Below, in pieces: positions 1-11,043 of a stretch of DNA of 64,000 nucleotides. The notes under the pieces are model-generated. The model did no database searches. It was not told where the DNA came from and saw only the letters and a list, made by a program, of their open reading frames with translations. Position 1 is the first letter of the stretch. The number at the start of each line of letters is the position of its first letter. The DNA lies in the NCBI GenBank assembly GCA_902801175.1, contig CADCHF010000028.1:21421-85420 (forward strand). The letters run 5' to 3'. The translations under genes and the position numbers were made by a program. The DNA is from an uncultured Coriobacteriaceae bacterium. Lineage in GTDB: Bacteria > Actinomycetota > Coriobacteriia > Coriobacteriales > Atopobiaceae.

Positions 1-2
1 CG

Positions 3-971
3 TTTATGGGCATTGGTTCCAACGGCACAGCCTATGGCGAGGGGCCGCTGCTTTGGCAGCTAGCCTACCCGCACTTGGTGTTGCGCGCATATCAGTTCTA
101 TGGCTGCCGCGATTTGGTGGAGAGCGAGTGGCCGTATGTGCGTAAGCTTGTCGACTACCTGCTGGGCTGGGACCCAGCAGAGCTGGCTACCCATTGTTTG
201 GGTGACCATGGGTCGGTGGCGACGAGTGAGAGCTTCAAGACGGGTACGCCCGACAAGGAGCTAGTGGGTTGGTGCACCATCGCGCGCTTTACGCGTGCTG
301 CAGCACGGTTCTGTCAGATTCTGGGAGAGGACGGCTCGGCTTACGAGACCCGTCTGGCAGAGTTGAGGGCACAAATAGCCGAGCGCTTTTGTAATGCCGA
401 CGGGAGCTGGGGCGATGGTACCCAGACGGGAATTGCCTTTGCCGCAGACCTCGGCCTTTCCGACGAGTATGAGCTGGCCAAACGCCTGGTGAGCAAGATC
501 GCCGAGGAAGATGGCGTGCTTACTACGGGTATCTTTGGCACGACCATCGCATTTGACCTGCTCAATCGCACAGGCCATTCCGATACAGTTGAGGCTTGGC
601 TCACACGTGAGGAGGCTCCAAGCTACAAGGCTATGCTGGCCAGTGGCAACAAGGCGCTTGCCGAGCAGTTTGAGATGTTCCTGTCGTCGTACAACCATGC
701 TATGTTCAGCAGCTACCTGCAGTGGTTCTATCAAGGGTTGGGCGGAATCCGTGTTGCAGACGACGCCTGCGGATGCGATCGTATCGAGCTCCGGCCGTAC
801 TTTAGTCCGCTCACGAAAGCAGTAACCTGCTCGTTCGAGACGCGTCGAGGTACAATCCGCACTAGCTGGCACCGTTTGTCGGACGGCTCTGTGAGCTTCG
901 CATACGAGGTGCCAGAGGGCGTTGCCGTGACGGTCGACGCGCCTGTGGGCGTGGAGGTCACAAGGCTCTAG
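3..971 (+). CDS. GH78 alpha-L-rhamnosidase, 3' part (5' end outside window)
   Basis: The frame is already open at the window edge, so this is the C-terminal ~322 residues of a longer protein. It has the helical catalytic-barrel segment and terminal beta-sandwich typical of GH78 enzymes, which hydrolyse terminal alpha-L-rhamnosyl groups. The family's late-catalytic pattern (small-residue stretch, Glu, then an Asn-His pair before an aromatic-rich helix) is seen as LAEQF and SYNHAMFSSYLQWFYQG. The usual ATTIWE motif is replaced by NKALAEQF, so it belongs to a different subfamily from the three complete GH78 genes here. No signal peptide can be judged. It ends 25 bases before a strong terminator. 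Family assignment is good; exact substrate is unknown. Confidence 0.75.
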   Translation, partial: FMGIGSNGTAYGEGPLLWQLAYPHLVLRAYQFYGCRDLVESEWPYVRKLVDYLLGWDPAELATHCLGDHGSVATSESFKTGTPDKELVGWCTIARFTRAAARFCQILGEDGSAYETRLAELRAQIAERFCNADGSWGDGTQTGIAFAADLGLSDEYELAKRLVSKIAEEDGVLTTGIFGTTIAFDLLNRTGHSDTVEAWLTREEAPSYKAMLASGNKALAEQFEMFLSSYNHAMFSSYLQWFYQGLGGIRVADDACGCDRIELRPYFSPLTKAVTCSFETRRGTIRTSWHRLSDGSVSFAYEVPEGVAVTVDAPVGVEVTRL

Positions 972-995
972 CGCGCCTGTGCAAGAAGACACATA

Positions 996-1033
996 GGGAG
1001 GGGTGGGGATTGATCCCCGCCCCTCCCTTTTTT
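996..1033 (+). terminator. Rho-independent terminator after GH78 fragment
   Basis: A 14-bp stem (996-1009 with 1014-1027, one G-T pair) closes a 4-base loop and is followed by six T residues. The T run doubles as the left arm of the TTTTTTCGAAAAAA palindrome. Confidence 0.9.
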
Positions 1034-1041
1034 CGAAAAAA
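1028..1041. promoter_or_regulatory. TTTCGAAA palindrome, candidate rhamnose-regulon operator (copy 1)
   Basis: Perfect 14-bp palindrome TTTTTTCGAAAAAA about 150 bases before the PTS gene start. The same 8-base core lies upstream of rhaB and of two GH78 genes. A -10-like TATACG (1080-1085) follows about 45 bases downstream. The left arm overlaps the terminator T run, so this copy alone would be weak evidence. Confidence 0.45.
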
Positions 1042-1097
1042 TGAACTGCTGGCTAAGCTGCATCAATAAGTCATAGCAATATACGCACAAATTGATA

Positions 1098-1127
1098 TTG
1101 TCGCAGGTATACATAGGAAAATATAGT
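1098..1127 (+). promoter_or_regulatory. Possible promoter for PTS EIIBC
   Basis: TTGTCG (1098-1103) and TATAGT (1122-1127) are separated by 18 bases, about 65 bases before the start codon. A short inverted repeat GAGGTC/GACCTC (1150-1155, 1163-1168) lies in the leader. Weak consensus match. Confidence 0.3.
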
Positions 1128-1190
1128 TATTACAGCAAGAAGGAAAGAAGAGGTCCACAATAGACCTCAAAAGAAAAGGGAAGGAAGATC

Positions 1191-2600
1191 ATGGCAGACA
1201 ACAAGCAGATCGCAACCGACGTGCTCGCAGCGGTCGGTGGCAAGGAGAACGTCAGCAAGGTGATCCATTGCGCGACGCGCCTGCGCTTCAACCTCGTGGA
1301 CGACAATGTGCCCGTGGACGAGGACGTCAAGGCCATCAAGGGTGTCCTGGGCGTCATGAAGCAGGGCGGCATGTACCAGGTCATCATCGGGCCGTCCGTG
1401 CCCGAGGTGTACGACGAGCTGACCAAGCTCGGTGTCGGTGGTGGCGGCTCCATCGACGAGAACCTCGACGACGCGCCCGCCAAGTTCGAGTGGACTCCCA
1501 AGAACGTGCTCGATGCCGTGCTCAACTACCTCTCCGGCTCGGTTGTTCCTCTGGTCCCGGTCCTGATGACCGCCGGTCTCTTCAAGACCCTCGGCGCCGT
1601 CTTCGGCCCCACGTTCCTCAACCTGGTGCCCGCTGACAGCCCGCTCGTGTTCCTCTGCGACATGATGTACAACGCCGGCTTCTACTTCATGCCCATCCTT
1701 GCCGGCTTCACGGCTTCTCAGAAGCTTGGTGCCAACCCGTACCTCGGTGCGATGCTCGGCGCAGCCCTGCTTGAGCCGAGCTTTGCGGCCTTCGTGGGTG
1801 GCGAGACCGGCCTCTCGTTCTTCGGCGCCCAGGTCCCGATGCCGCTCTTTGGCTATGGCCAGACGCTCATCCCCATCCTGCTGTGCATCCCCGTGTTCGC
1901 CTTCCTTGAGAAGAGGATCAACGGTGTCATGCCCAACGCCGTGCGTACCGTCTTTGGTCCCTTCCTCACCGTCCTCCTCATGATCCCGCTGGAGCTCTAC
2001 ATCCTGGCTCCTCTGGGCAGCATGCTCGGCAACGGTGTGGCAAGCCTCTTCGAGATCATCGGCAACTCCCCGCTCGGCTTCCTCGCCATCGCAATCTTTG
2101 CTGCTACCTATCCCATGCTCGTCCTCACCGGTATGCACATCGGCATCATGGGCATCGCCATCGCCAACTTCGGCAACGTCGGCTACGACACCATGTTCCT
2201 CATGGCTTCCACGGTTCAGGCCTTCACAGCCTCCGGTGTTGGTCTCGCTGTCGCCCTCAAGATGAAGGACCCCGAGAACAAGAGCCTGTGCTGGGGCTAC
2301 TTCCTGACCCAGTTCCTCGGTGGCGTGGGTGAGCCCCTGCTCTACGGCGTGTTCCTGCGCTACAAGCGTCCCTGGATCGGCACCCTCTGCGGTGGCGCTG
2401 CTGCCGGCCTCTACGCCGCCTTCACCCACCTGACCCTCTACACCATGGCTTCCGGCATCTTCTCGCCTCTCGCCTTTGCCGGCGGTGACCAGGCCAACTT
2501 CATCAACGGCTGCATCGCCATGGCCATCGGCTTCGTCGTCGCCTTCGTGACCACCTGGCTCTTCGGCCTCACCAAGGAGCAGGCTGAGGGCAAGGAGTAA
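1191..2600 (+). CDS. PTS sugar transporter EIIBC, sucrose/beta-glucoside type
   Basis: Inner-membrane permease that imports a sugar and phosphorylates it with phosphate relayed from HPr and an EIIA. EIIB spans about residues 1-85, with the phospho-accepting Cys27 in HCATRLRF. A linker leads to the multi-helix EIIC domain (about 105-460) with the GEPLLYGVFLR segment typical of this class. At 469 residues it has no EIIA domain, so it must borrow one from elsewhere. The start is supported by GGAAGG nine bases upstream. It lies between a rhamnosidase and an esterase/GH43 pair, which suggests a plant-derived glycoside; the sugar itself cannot be read. Two paralogues with the same layout are at 36.5 and 53.6 kb. 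Confidence 0.92.
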   Translation: MADNKQIATDVLAAVGGKENVSKVIHCATRLRFNLVDDNVPVDEDVKAIKGVLGVMKQGGMYQVIIGPSVPEVYDELTKLGVGGGGSIDENLDDAPAKFEWTPKNVLDAVLNYLSGSVVPLVPVLMTAGLFKTLGAVFGPTFLNLVPADSPLVFLCDMMYNAGFYFMPILAGFTASQKLGANPYLGAMLGAALLEPSFAAFVGGETGLSFFGAQVPMPLFGYGQTLIPILLCIPVFAFLEKRINGVMPNAVRTVFGPFLTVLLMIPLELYILAPLGSMLGNGVASLFEIIGNSPLGFLAIAIFAATYPMLVLTGMHIGIMGIAIANFGNVGYDTMFLMASTVQAFTASGVGLAVALKMKDPENKSLCWGYFLTQFLGGVGEPLLYGVFLRYKRPWIGTLCGGAAAGLYAAFTHLTLYTMASGIFSPLAFAGGDQANFINGCIAMAIGFVVAFVTTWLFGLTKEQAEGKE

Positions 2601-2622
2601 GGACTCCTGGCAAGGTAAGACA

Positions 2623-2663
2623 GCCTTCCCTTCCCAGCGCCGCTCTCTCTAAGAGAGCGGCGC
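2623..2663 (+). terminator. Hairpin terminator with leading pyrimidine tract
   Basis: GCCTTCCCTTCCC (2623-2635) sits directly before a perfect 12-bp stem (2637-2648 with 2652-2663, 3-base loop). There is no good T run after it. The same pyrimidine tract precedes the hairpins of the other three PTS genes. Confidence 0.65.
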
Positions 2664-2665
2664 TT

Positions 2666-2737
2666 CCGACCATTGGGGACGGTTCCTTTTGGTCGGGTGC
2701 TCCGACCGTTGGGGACGGTTCCTTTTGGTCGGGTGCT
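2666..2737. repeat. Two tandem copies of a 36-bp dispersed repeat
   Basis: Units 2666-2701 and 2702-2737 differ by one base. Each carries the core GGGGACGGTTCCTTTTGG inside CCGACC/GGTCGG inverted ends. Related copies are near 25.25, 27.83, 34.26, 49.91 and 55.96 kb, all intergenic. Confidence 0.85.
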
Positions 2738-2792
2738 CTGAGAACAAAGACAAAGGCGCAATCACACTTACTAGATGACGAGGAGGATTCAC

Positions 2793-3710
2793 ATGCGTTA
2801 CGAAGAGGTCTGCCTGAGCGAAGACGGAAGAACTCGGCTCGACTGCTACCTTCTGGATCCTGAGGTCACGACGGGTGGCTACAAGACTCGTCCTGCGGTG
2901 CTGGTAACGCCGGGGGGAGCATACCTCAGCCTGGCGCACCGCGAGGGCGAGCCGGTTGCGGCACGGTTCCTGGGCTTGGGCTATGACGTCTTTGTCCTGC
3001 GGTACCACGTGTATGTGACAGCGCTACCTACAGAGCCGAATGGCCTGCTGCAGGTTGACGACTCGTCGCACTATCCCGTGCAGATCGTGGATGCCATGCG
3101 TGCCATGGCGTATGTGCGCGAGCATGCCAGCGAGTGGGACGTCGATGCGAGCCGCGTATACGCGCTTGGGTTCTCTGCGGGGGCGCATGTGGCGGGATTG
3201 CTCGCGGAGCACTTCGACGATGCGGAGCTACTTGCGTTGGCTGGCACGATGGCCGAGGCCGCGCGTCCTTCCGGCCTCGTGCTCTGCTACCCCATGGTTT
3301 CGGCTGAGAAGCTCTGCCGAGTGGAGCCTGGTGCCACGCCCGAGCAGGCACAGGGGGCGAGGTTGGTAACCAAGGCAGTCTTTGGCAAGAACGATCCCTC
3401 CGGCGAGGACTATGCGCGCGTTGACCTGCGTCGTCACGTGCGACCCGACATGCCGCGCACCTTCATATGGCAGACCAGCGAGGATGAGGTCGTGGCGTCG
3501 TATGAGACGACCGAGTTGGTGGCGCTGCTCCAGCGCGCAGGCGTGCCTGTGGAGTATCACCTCTATGAACGGGGGATTCATGGCCTGGCGTTGGCGGACC
3601 GCAGCACGGCCAGCCGCGAGGATCTCGTGAACGATGAGGCCGCTACATGGGTTGGCCTGTGTGCGAGCTGGCTCGCCCTTGACGATGGGGGAGAGCTGAG
3701 CCACCGCTAG
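2793..3710 (+). CDS. Alpha/beta-hydrolase esterase (acetyl-xylan/feruloyl esterase-like)
   Basis: A cytoplasmic serine hydrolase of 305 residues, with no signal peptide. The oxyanion segment (VTPGGAYLSL, near residue 38) and nucleophile elbow GFSAGAH (near 128) place it with lipase/esterase-type hydrolases that cleave small acyl esters from sugars. The C-terminal segment HGLAL supplies the likely catalytic His, and Asp in TSEDEV the acid. I chose the ATG at 2793 because GAGGAGGA lies six bases before it; an ATG at 2775 has no ribosome-binding site. It follows the PTS gene and precedes GH43, which suggests deacylation of an imported decorated glycoside. The substrate is inferred. Confidence 0.78.
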   Translation: MRYEEVCLSEDGRTRLDCYLLDPEVTTGGYKTRPAVLVTPGGAYLSLAHREGEPVAARFLGLGYDVFVLRYHVYVTALPTEPNGLLQVDDSSHYPVQIVDAMRAMAYVREHASEWDVDASRVYALGFSAGAHVAGLLAEHFDDAELLALAGTMAEAARPSGLVLCYPMVSAEKLCRVEPGATPEQAQGARLVTKAVFGKNDPSGEDYARVDLRRHVRPDMPRTFIWQTSEDEVVASYETTELVALLQRAGVPVEYHLYERGIHGLALADRSTASREDLVNDEAATWVGLCASWLALDDGGELSHR

Positions 3711-3712
3711 GT

Positions 3713-3739
3713 GAGACAAAGGGACAGGTCATTTGTCTC
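3713..3739. repeat. Short palindromic repeat
   Basis: GAGACAAA (3713-3720) and TTTGTCTC (3732-3739) form a perfect 8-bp inverted repeat around an 11-base loop, directly after the esterase stop codon. It resembles the other small palindromic repeats of the window and could end the upstream transcript. Confidence 0.55.
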
Positions 3740-3818
3740 CCTCCCCACCTGATACTGAGAGCCGCTAACAGCCTTTAGAATTGCGACAAACTCGTTCCGC
3801 GCCTCCCAAGAAGAACCA

Positions 3819-5240
3819 ATGAAACGCCCTGCCTACAACCCCTACCTGCCCAGCTGGGAGTATGTGCCCGACGGAGAGCCGCATCTCTTCGACGGTCGCG
3901 TGTACGTGTACGGCTCACATGATGTCGCCGATGGCGAGAGCTACTGCCCCGGTGACTACGTATGCTGGTCCGTACCAGAGACCGACCTTGCCGACTGGCG
4001 CTTCGAGGGCGTGATCTTCCGTAAGACCGACGACCCCTCGAACCCTGCCGGTGATGCGCCGCTCTTCGCACCGGATGTCGTGCAGGGCCCCGACGGGCGG
4101 TTCTACCTGTACTACGCAATCGCGTCCATGCTCGTGGGCAGGCCGTGTCACATCGGCGTAGCCGTGTGCGACGAGCCTGCGGGGCACTATCACTTCCTTG
4201 GCGACGTGACACTTCCTGGCGGAACGCCGCTCGACTCGGACAGTGGATACGGCATGGTGTTTGATCCTGCCGCCTACGTCGAAGGCGATGCGGTTTGGTT
4301 GTACTGGGGCTTCGGCATGCCCAAGGCAAGCCCTCGCATGCCTGCCGCGGTGACTGAGGGTAGCTGGGTGGTGCGCCTTTCGTCCGACATGGTCACGATG
4401 GCGGAGGCGCCCCATCGCTTGGCTCCGGCCAAACTGCAGGCGGATGGCACGAGCTTCGAGGAGCATCCCTTCTTTGAGGCGTCGAGCTTCCGGCGCATCA
4501 AGAGCCGTTACTACTTCATCTACTCGAGCCTGCAAGGCCATGAGTTGTGCTGGGCGCATGCGGAAACGCCCGAGGGGCCGCTCACATACGGTGGCGTGCT
4601 GCACTCCAACGGCGATGTGGGGATGCCTGGCAAGCCCACTGAGGCGGAAGCCACGTACTATATGGGCAACAACCACGGGTCGCTTGTGGAGCTGTCGGAC
4701 GGACGGGTCTTCGTGTTTGGCCACCGTCACACCCATGGCCACCAGAACTCGCGGCAGGGCGTGGCGGAGCCCGTTGTCATTCATGAGGACGGCTCTATCG
4801 AGCACGCCACACGCGAGACGCCCGCCTACGCCTGCTGCCACTTGCGCAGCGCCGAGGGCATCCTGCACTACAGCAGCTCGGTGACGTGGAACGAGGCTCA
4901 TCCGTACGTTGCCCAAGAGGATGACGCAGGGGCGGCAACCTCGGCCTACGCCTATGTGCACAACCTATGCGATGGTGCAGAGGCGGGCTGGAAGTACCTG
5001 GAATCTGATGGTTCGGAGCGCACTGTGCGGCTCGAAGTGCGTGGTGCGTTTACGGGCTTGGTCAGCGTGCGAATCGATGCGACCGATGGTACCGAGGTTG
5101 CTCGAGTGCTCGTGAGTCCATCGGAAGGCTGGAGGTGGGCCGAAGCTCGCATCTCCTCACCTGTCGCGGGCGTACGCGCCGTCTATCTCGTTGCCTGTGG
5201 ATCGGCATCCCTTGATCTGCGCGCTCTAAGCTTCGCCTGA
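3819..5240 (+). CDS. Glycoside hydrolase family 43 protein
   Basis: A 473-residue protein with no signal peptide. About residues 8-330 form a five-bladed beta-propeller of GH43 type (arabinofuranosidase/xylosidase relatives). The rest resembles a beta-sandwich sugar-binding module. Asp86 (LFAPDVV) fits the pKa-modulating Asp and Glu220 (FFEASSFRR) the general acid. The first blade has GEPH (Glu20) where many relatives have ADP with the catalytic base Asp; this seems normal for one GH43 branch but leaves activity open. A GNNHGS...HRHTHGHQNSR segment closes the propeller. AAGAAG precedes the start. It probably acts inside the cell on arabino- or xylo-containing side chains. Confidence 0.8.
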   Translation: MKRPAYNPYLPSWEYVPDGEPHLFDGRVYVYGSHDVADGESYCPGDYVCWSVPETDLADWRFEGVIFRKTDDPSNPAGDAPLFAPDVVQGPDGRFYLYYAIASMLVGRPCHIGVAVCDEPAGHYHFLGDVTLPGGTPLDSDSGYGMVFDPAAYVEGDAVWLYWGFGMPKASPRMPAAVTEGSWVVRLSSDMVTMAEAPHRLAPAKLQADGTSFEEHPFFEASSFRRIKSRYYFIYSSLQGHELCWAHAETPEGPLTYGGVLHSNGDVGMPGKPTEAEATYYMGNNHGSLVELSDGRVFVFGHRHTHGHQNSRQGVAEPVVIHEDGSIEHATRETPAYACCHLRSAEGILHYSSSVTWNEAHPYVAQEDDAGAATSAYAYVHNLCDGAEAGWKYLESDGSERTVRLEVRGAFTGLVSVRIDATDGTEVARVLVSPSEGWRWAEARISSPVAGVRAVYLVACGSASLDLRALSFA

Positions 5241-5274
5241 CGGAATTCTTGAACTGCCCGTGTGAACCAATGTG

Positions 5275-5322
5275 CAGGGCATTCGACCCGTTCGCGCTCT
5301 GGCGTTCGAGTCGAATGCCCTG
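5275..5322. terminator. Bidirectional terminator between GH43 and SGNH esterase
   Basis: Perfect 13-bp inverted repeat (5275-5287 with 5310-5322) between two convergent genes. The loop is 22 bases. Confidence 0.7.
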
Positions 5323-5340
5323 CTTATGTCGTAGGCCAGC

Positions 5341-6936
5341 TCAGCAGCTCATCGCAAACGGCAGGGCAGGAATCTCAGCGCCGTTGTAGAGGTTGGTGCG
5401 GAACCAGTTGGTCTGGGCGAAGCGCACCTCGAGCGAACCCTCGTGCGTGCCATCGAGCATGATGACCAGGGTGTCACCACGCGCTGCAGCCCTAAACGGC
5501 ACGGGCTCTCCGTCGCACAGCACCTCGAGCGCGTTGCACTCGGCGCCCTCTAGCAACATGCCACCGGCGGCATTGTCAAAGTGCAGGATGACGAACGAAC
5601 CCTTGCGCTCAGCGCTTGTGCAGCGCGGCGCATCCGCGGGCACGGGCATCCCCAACAGGTGGTTCATTGCCAAAAGGGCCAGGCGCTCGCCGATGGGCTT
5701 CTTCTCCTTGGGGTGGATGTCGTGCTTGTCGCCCATGTCGCTGGCCGAGCAGAGCCACACGTGCTCGTCCTCGTCGGCCACCTTCTGCTGGCAGGCGCGG
5801 ATGGTCACGTAGTCATTCGGACCGAGCCCCATCCAGTCACCGAAGCCCGGAATTTGAACCACCAGGAAGGGCAGGTCAGGGCGCTGCCAGGCGTCACGCC
5901 AGTCCGCGATGACAGTGCGCAGGGCCTCCTCATGGCGCCACTGGGCGCCGTCGATCTCGTCGTCGCTCTCGCCCTGATACCACAGCACGCCACGCGTGGC
6001 AAAGCCCGCGATGGGGAGCACCATGTAGGTGAAAAGCGCACCCGGGGCCTCCTTGGTGGGGGTCATCATACCCGGATGGACCTGCGGCTTTACTTCGGCG
6101 CCAGCCTGCGCGCCACTGATTTCGAGCCCGCCCACGTCCGCAGGGCCGGACGCCTTCTCCGCCTCAGCTGCCATGAAAGCCTTGACTTCGTCCACCGTCG
6201 GCGTCCTCGGCAGGAAGAACTCGTTCCATGCGGGCCAGGTGGCGTAGCCCTTGTCGTTCTTGGCGGCATTGACGCGCCCATTTGCCAGCAGCTCCTCGTA
6301 GGGGAGACCTTGGAGCTTGGCGTCGAAGGCGGCCGCCAGTTCGGGCTGCACGGTGCGCGCGTGTTCGGGCGTCATCCATGCTGCAGATGTGGTGCCGCCG
6401 TAGTTGCACCCCACGATGCCTACGGGCACGTCGAGAACCATCTCAAGGCCGCGAGCGCAGTAGTAGCCTACGGCCGAGAAGTAGTCGAGGTCCTCAGGCG
6501 TGGCCTTCCGCCAGATGCCCACCTTGGAGTAATCGAAATCGTTCGTCTGACCAGGGTAGGAGCACTTGGGCTGGTCATAGAAGCGGATGCGCGGGTTGTC
6601 GCAGGCGGGTCGATACTCCTCCACCTCCTTGTCGTAGCGCATCCAGAACTCCATGTTGGACTGGCCGCCCGCGATGAAGACCTCGCCCACGGCCACGTCG
6701 GTGAGGGTGATGCGTTCGTCACCTGCAGCCACTTCCAGGGTTTCGTTGTCGGAGGCATGCAGCGGCGCGAGCGTGCATCGCCACTGGCCAAAATCATCTG
6801 CTCTCGTGGAGGCTGACTGGCCTTGAACTTGTACGTCAACGCGAGTGCTGGGCAGCGTCGTACCCCAGACACATACCGTCAGATCGCGCTGCAGAACCAT
6901 GCCGTTGGCAAAGATGGGGGCAAAAGAAAGGGTCAT
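5341..6936 (-). CDS. SGNH-family carbohydrate O-acetylesterase (sialate O-acetylesterase-like), copy 1
   Basis: Removes O-acetyl groups from sugars. The 531-residue protein has an N-terminal beta-domain and an SGNH hydrolase domain. Block I is GGQSNMEFWM (nucleophile Ser93), block III LWYQGESDD, and block V DKHDIHP carries the catalytic Asp and His. No signal peptide is evident. I chose the ATG at 6936 because GGAAAGGA sits just upstream; a longer frame to 7002 has no binding site. A paralogue of exactly the same length lies at 15.5-17.1 kb. In this setting the substrate is more likely an acetylated plant glycoside than sialic acid, since no sialic acid genes are present. That last point is inference. 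Confidence 0.85.
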   Translation of the reverse strand: MTLSFAPIFANGMVLQRDLTVCVWGTTLPSTRVDVQVQGQSASTRADDFGQWRCTLAPLHASDNETLEVAAGDERITLTDVAVGEVFIAGGQSNMEFWMRYDKEVEEYRPACDNPRIRFYDQPKCSYPGQTNDFDYSKVGIWRKATPEDLDYFSAVGYYCARGLEMVLDVPVGIVGCNYGGTTSAAWMTPEHARTVQPELAAAFDAKLQGLPYEELLANGRVNAAKNDKGYATWPAWNEFFLPRTPTVDEVKAFMAAEAEKASGPADVGGLEISGAQAGAEVKPQVHPGMMTPTKEAPGALFTYMVLPIAGFATRGVLWYQGESDDEIDGAQWRHEEALRTVIADWRDAWQRPDLPFLVVQIPGFGDWMGLGPNDYVTIRACQQKVADEDEHVWLCSASDMGDKHDIHPKEKKPIGERLALLAMNHLLGMPVPADAPRCTSAERKGSFVILHFDNAAGGMLLEGAECNALEVLCDGEPVPFRAAARGDTLVIMLDGTHEGSLEVRFAQTNWFRTNLYNGAEIPALPFAMSC

Positions 6937-7029
6937 AGTGTTCCTTTCCGTTGCTGATGGGCTCTCTAAGCATAATGCGTCCGCATGGGTGGGGTGATGC
7001 ACCTCGAAACTGCTATGTAGGGCTGCGAC

Positions 7030-7896
7030 TTACACCCAGGCATCCGTGCTCGCATAGCGGTCACGTGCGGCGATGCCTCCCTCCCAATTGTGGGCAAATA
7101 CCTCGCCATAGATGCAGTTGAGCACGTAGCGTATGGTCGTCTGGCTGTAGTAGTTAGCGATACGACCCTTGCGTGTCTCGCTTTGGGGAAGCACGATAAG
7201 ACAGTCCGCCTTGCCCGCATGCTCTTCTATCGTCTCGTCCGAGGTGATGAAAATCGTCTTACAGCCGCTCTTGCGCACGATGTCCAACTCTCGCTCGAGT
7301 GAGTAAGCCGATGCATCGATGAGCCCTCCCGAGTATGACACGAAGAGCGCAACATCATTTGGACCGAGCGTGTAGGCCATGTTGGTGGCCTCGCCGTACT
7401 GGTCTCCCAGTGAGCAGACGATACCAAGCTTGAGCATGAGGTTCGAAAAGCCGATGGCTGAGATGCGTGTGTCGCCGTTTGCGTAGATGACCACCCGCCG
7501 CGCCAGGCGTACGAAGCGGGCGGCCGTGCGAACGTCTTGCTGGCGGACTGTGTCATGCGCCGCATCGACCGCCTGCTTGGTGAGTGCTGCCACTGAGTCG
7601 ATGACCTCCTGTGTGGAGGCTCCCTCCAAGAACGGCTCGTCGGGGTTGATGTCGATGCGCTGTACGGAGCGACGCTCGAGCTCGCGCGCGAGCGTCACGT
7701 TGAAACTACGGTACCCGTCAATCCCCAGCTTGCTGCAGAAGCGCACGATAGCCGAGTTTGAAGTGTGTGCCGCCTTTGCCAGCTGGCTGGCACTCATCGC
7801 CACGACCTCGTTGGGATGCGCGAGTACAAAGTCGGCGAGCATCTCCTCTGTGGTGGTGAACCTATGCTTCCTCTGCAGTGCCTCGATGAGCGTCAT
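7030..7896 (-). CDS. RpiR/MurR-family transcriptional regulator
   Basis: A 288-residue sugar-phosphate-responsive regulator. Residues about 1-80 form the RpiR winged helix-turn-helix (SASQLAKAAHTSNSAIVRF). Residues about 125-260 form a SIS domain, the phosphosugar-sensing fold. GGAGAGG precedes the ATG. It is divergent from the cellobiose-type EIIC, with GH1 beyond, so it probably controls that PTS/GH1 operon in response to a 6-phospho-beta-glucoside. It also sits 93 bases before the SGNH esterase on the same strand and may be co-transcribed with it. A close paralogue is at 59.9 kb. Confidence 0.88.
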   Translation of the reverse strand: MTLIEALQRKHRFTTTEEMLADFVLAHPNEVVAMSASQLAKAAHTSNSAIVRFCSKLGIDGYRSFNVTLARELERRSVQRIDINPDEPFLEGASTQEVIDSVAALTKQAVDAAHDTVRQQDVRTAARFVRLARRVVIYANGDTRISAIGFSNLMLKLGIVCSLGDQYGEATNMAYTLGPNDVALFVSYSGGLIDASAYSLERELDIVRKSGCKTIFITSDETIEEHAGKADCLIVLPQSETRKGRIANYYSQTTIRYVLNCIYGEVFAHNWEGGIAARDRYASTDAWV

Positions 7897-7917
7897 GAGA
7901 TTCCTCTCCAGGTCATC

Positions 7918-7945
7918 AACTGGCTTTCTTGAAAAACCAGTTCAA
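7918..7945. promoter_or_regulatory. Candidate operator between rpiR-like gene and EIIC
   Basis: AACTGG (7918-7923) and CCAGTT (7937-7942) form an inverted repeat overlapped by a second one, TTGAA/TTCAA (7929-7933, 7941-7945). An extra AAACCAG copy is at 7981-7987. Lying in the divergent promoter region, it is a plausible RpiR site; this is inference. Confidence 0.4.
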
Positions 7946-8104
7946 TTCTTCCGAAAGCGTATCACGTCTTTCAAAAAGTCAAACCAGCTTTGTTGATGCC
8001 GTATCTTTCGCGACATGCAGGCTCGTATCCTGCAATTAACCGATTAAGGACGCACAAGACGTCACGGTACACAGCAATGAAGCAGTGAAGGAAAGGGGTT
8101 CGAC

Positions 8105-10980
<2,876 letters not shown>

Positions 10981-11000
10981 GACTGTCTATCAAAGAGCAT

Positions 11001-11038
11001 AGGCGAGGCGCCTGGCTATGCAGCTAGGCGTCTCGCCT
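11001..11038. terminator. Bidirectional terminator between two GH1 genes
   Basis: 17-bp stem (11001-11017 with 11022-11038, two G-T pairs) with a 4-base loop between convergent genes. Confidence 0.88.
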
Positions 11039-11043
11039 TTGAG

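Noticed and set aside
5341..6936. Sialic acid catabolism locus
   Set aside because: The esterases resemble sialate O-acetylesterases, but no sialidase, sialic acid lyase or ManNAc genes are present; plant glycoside genes surround them.
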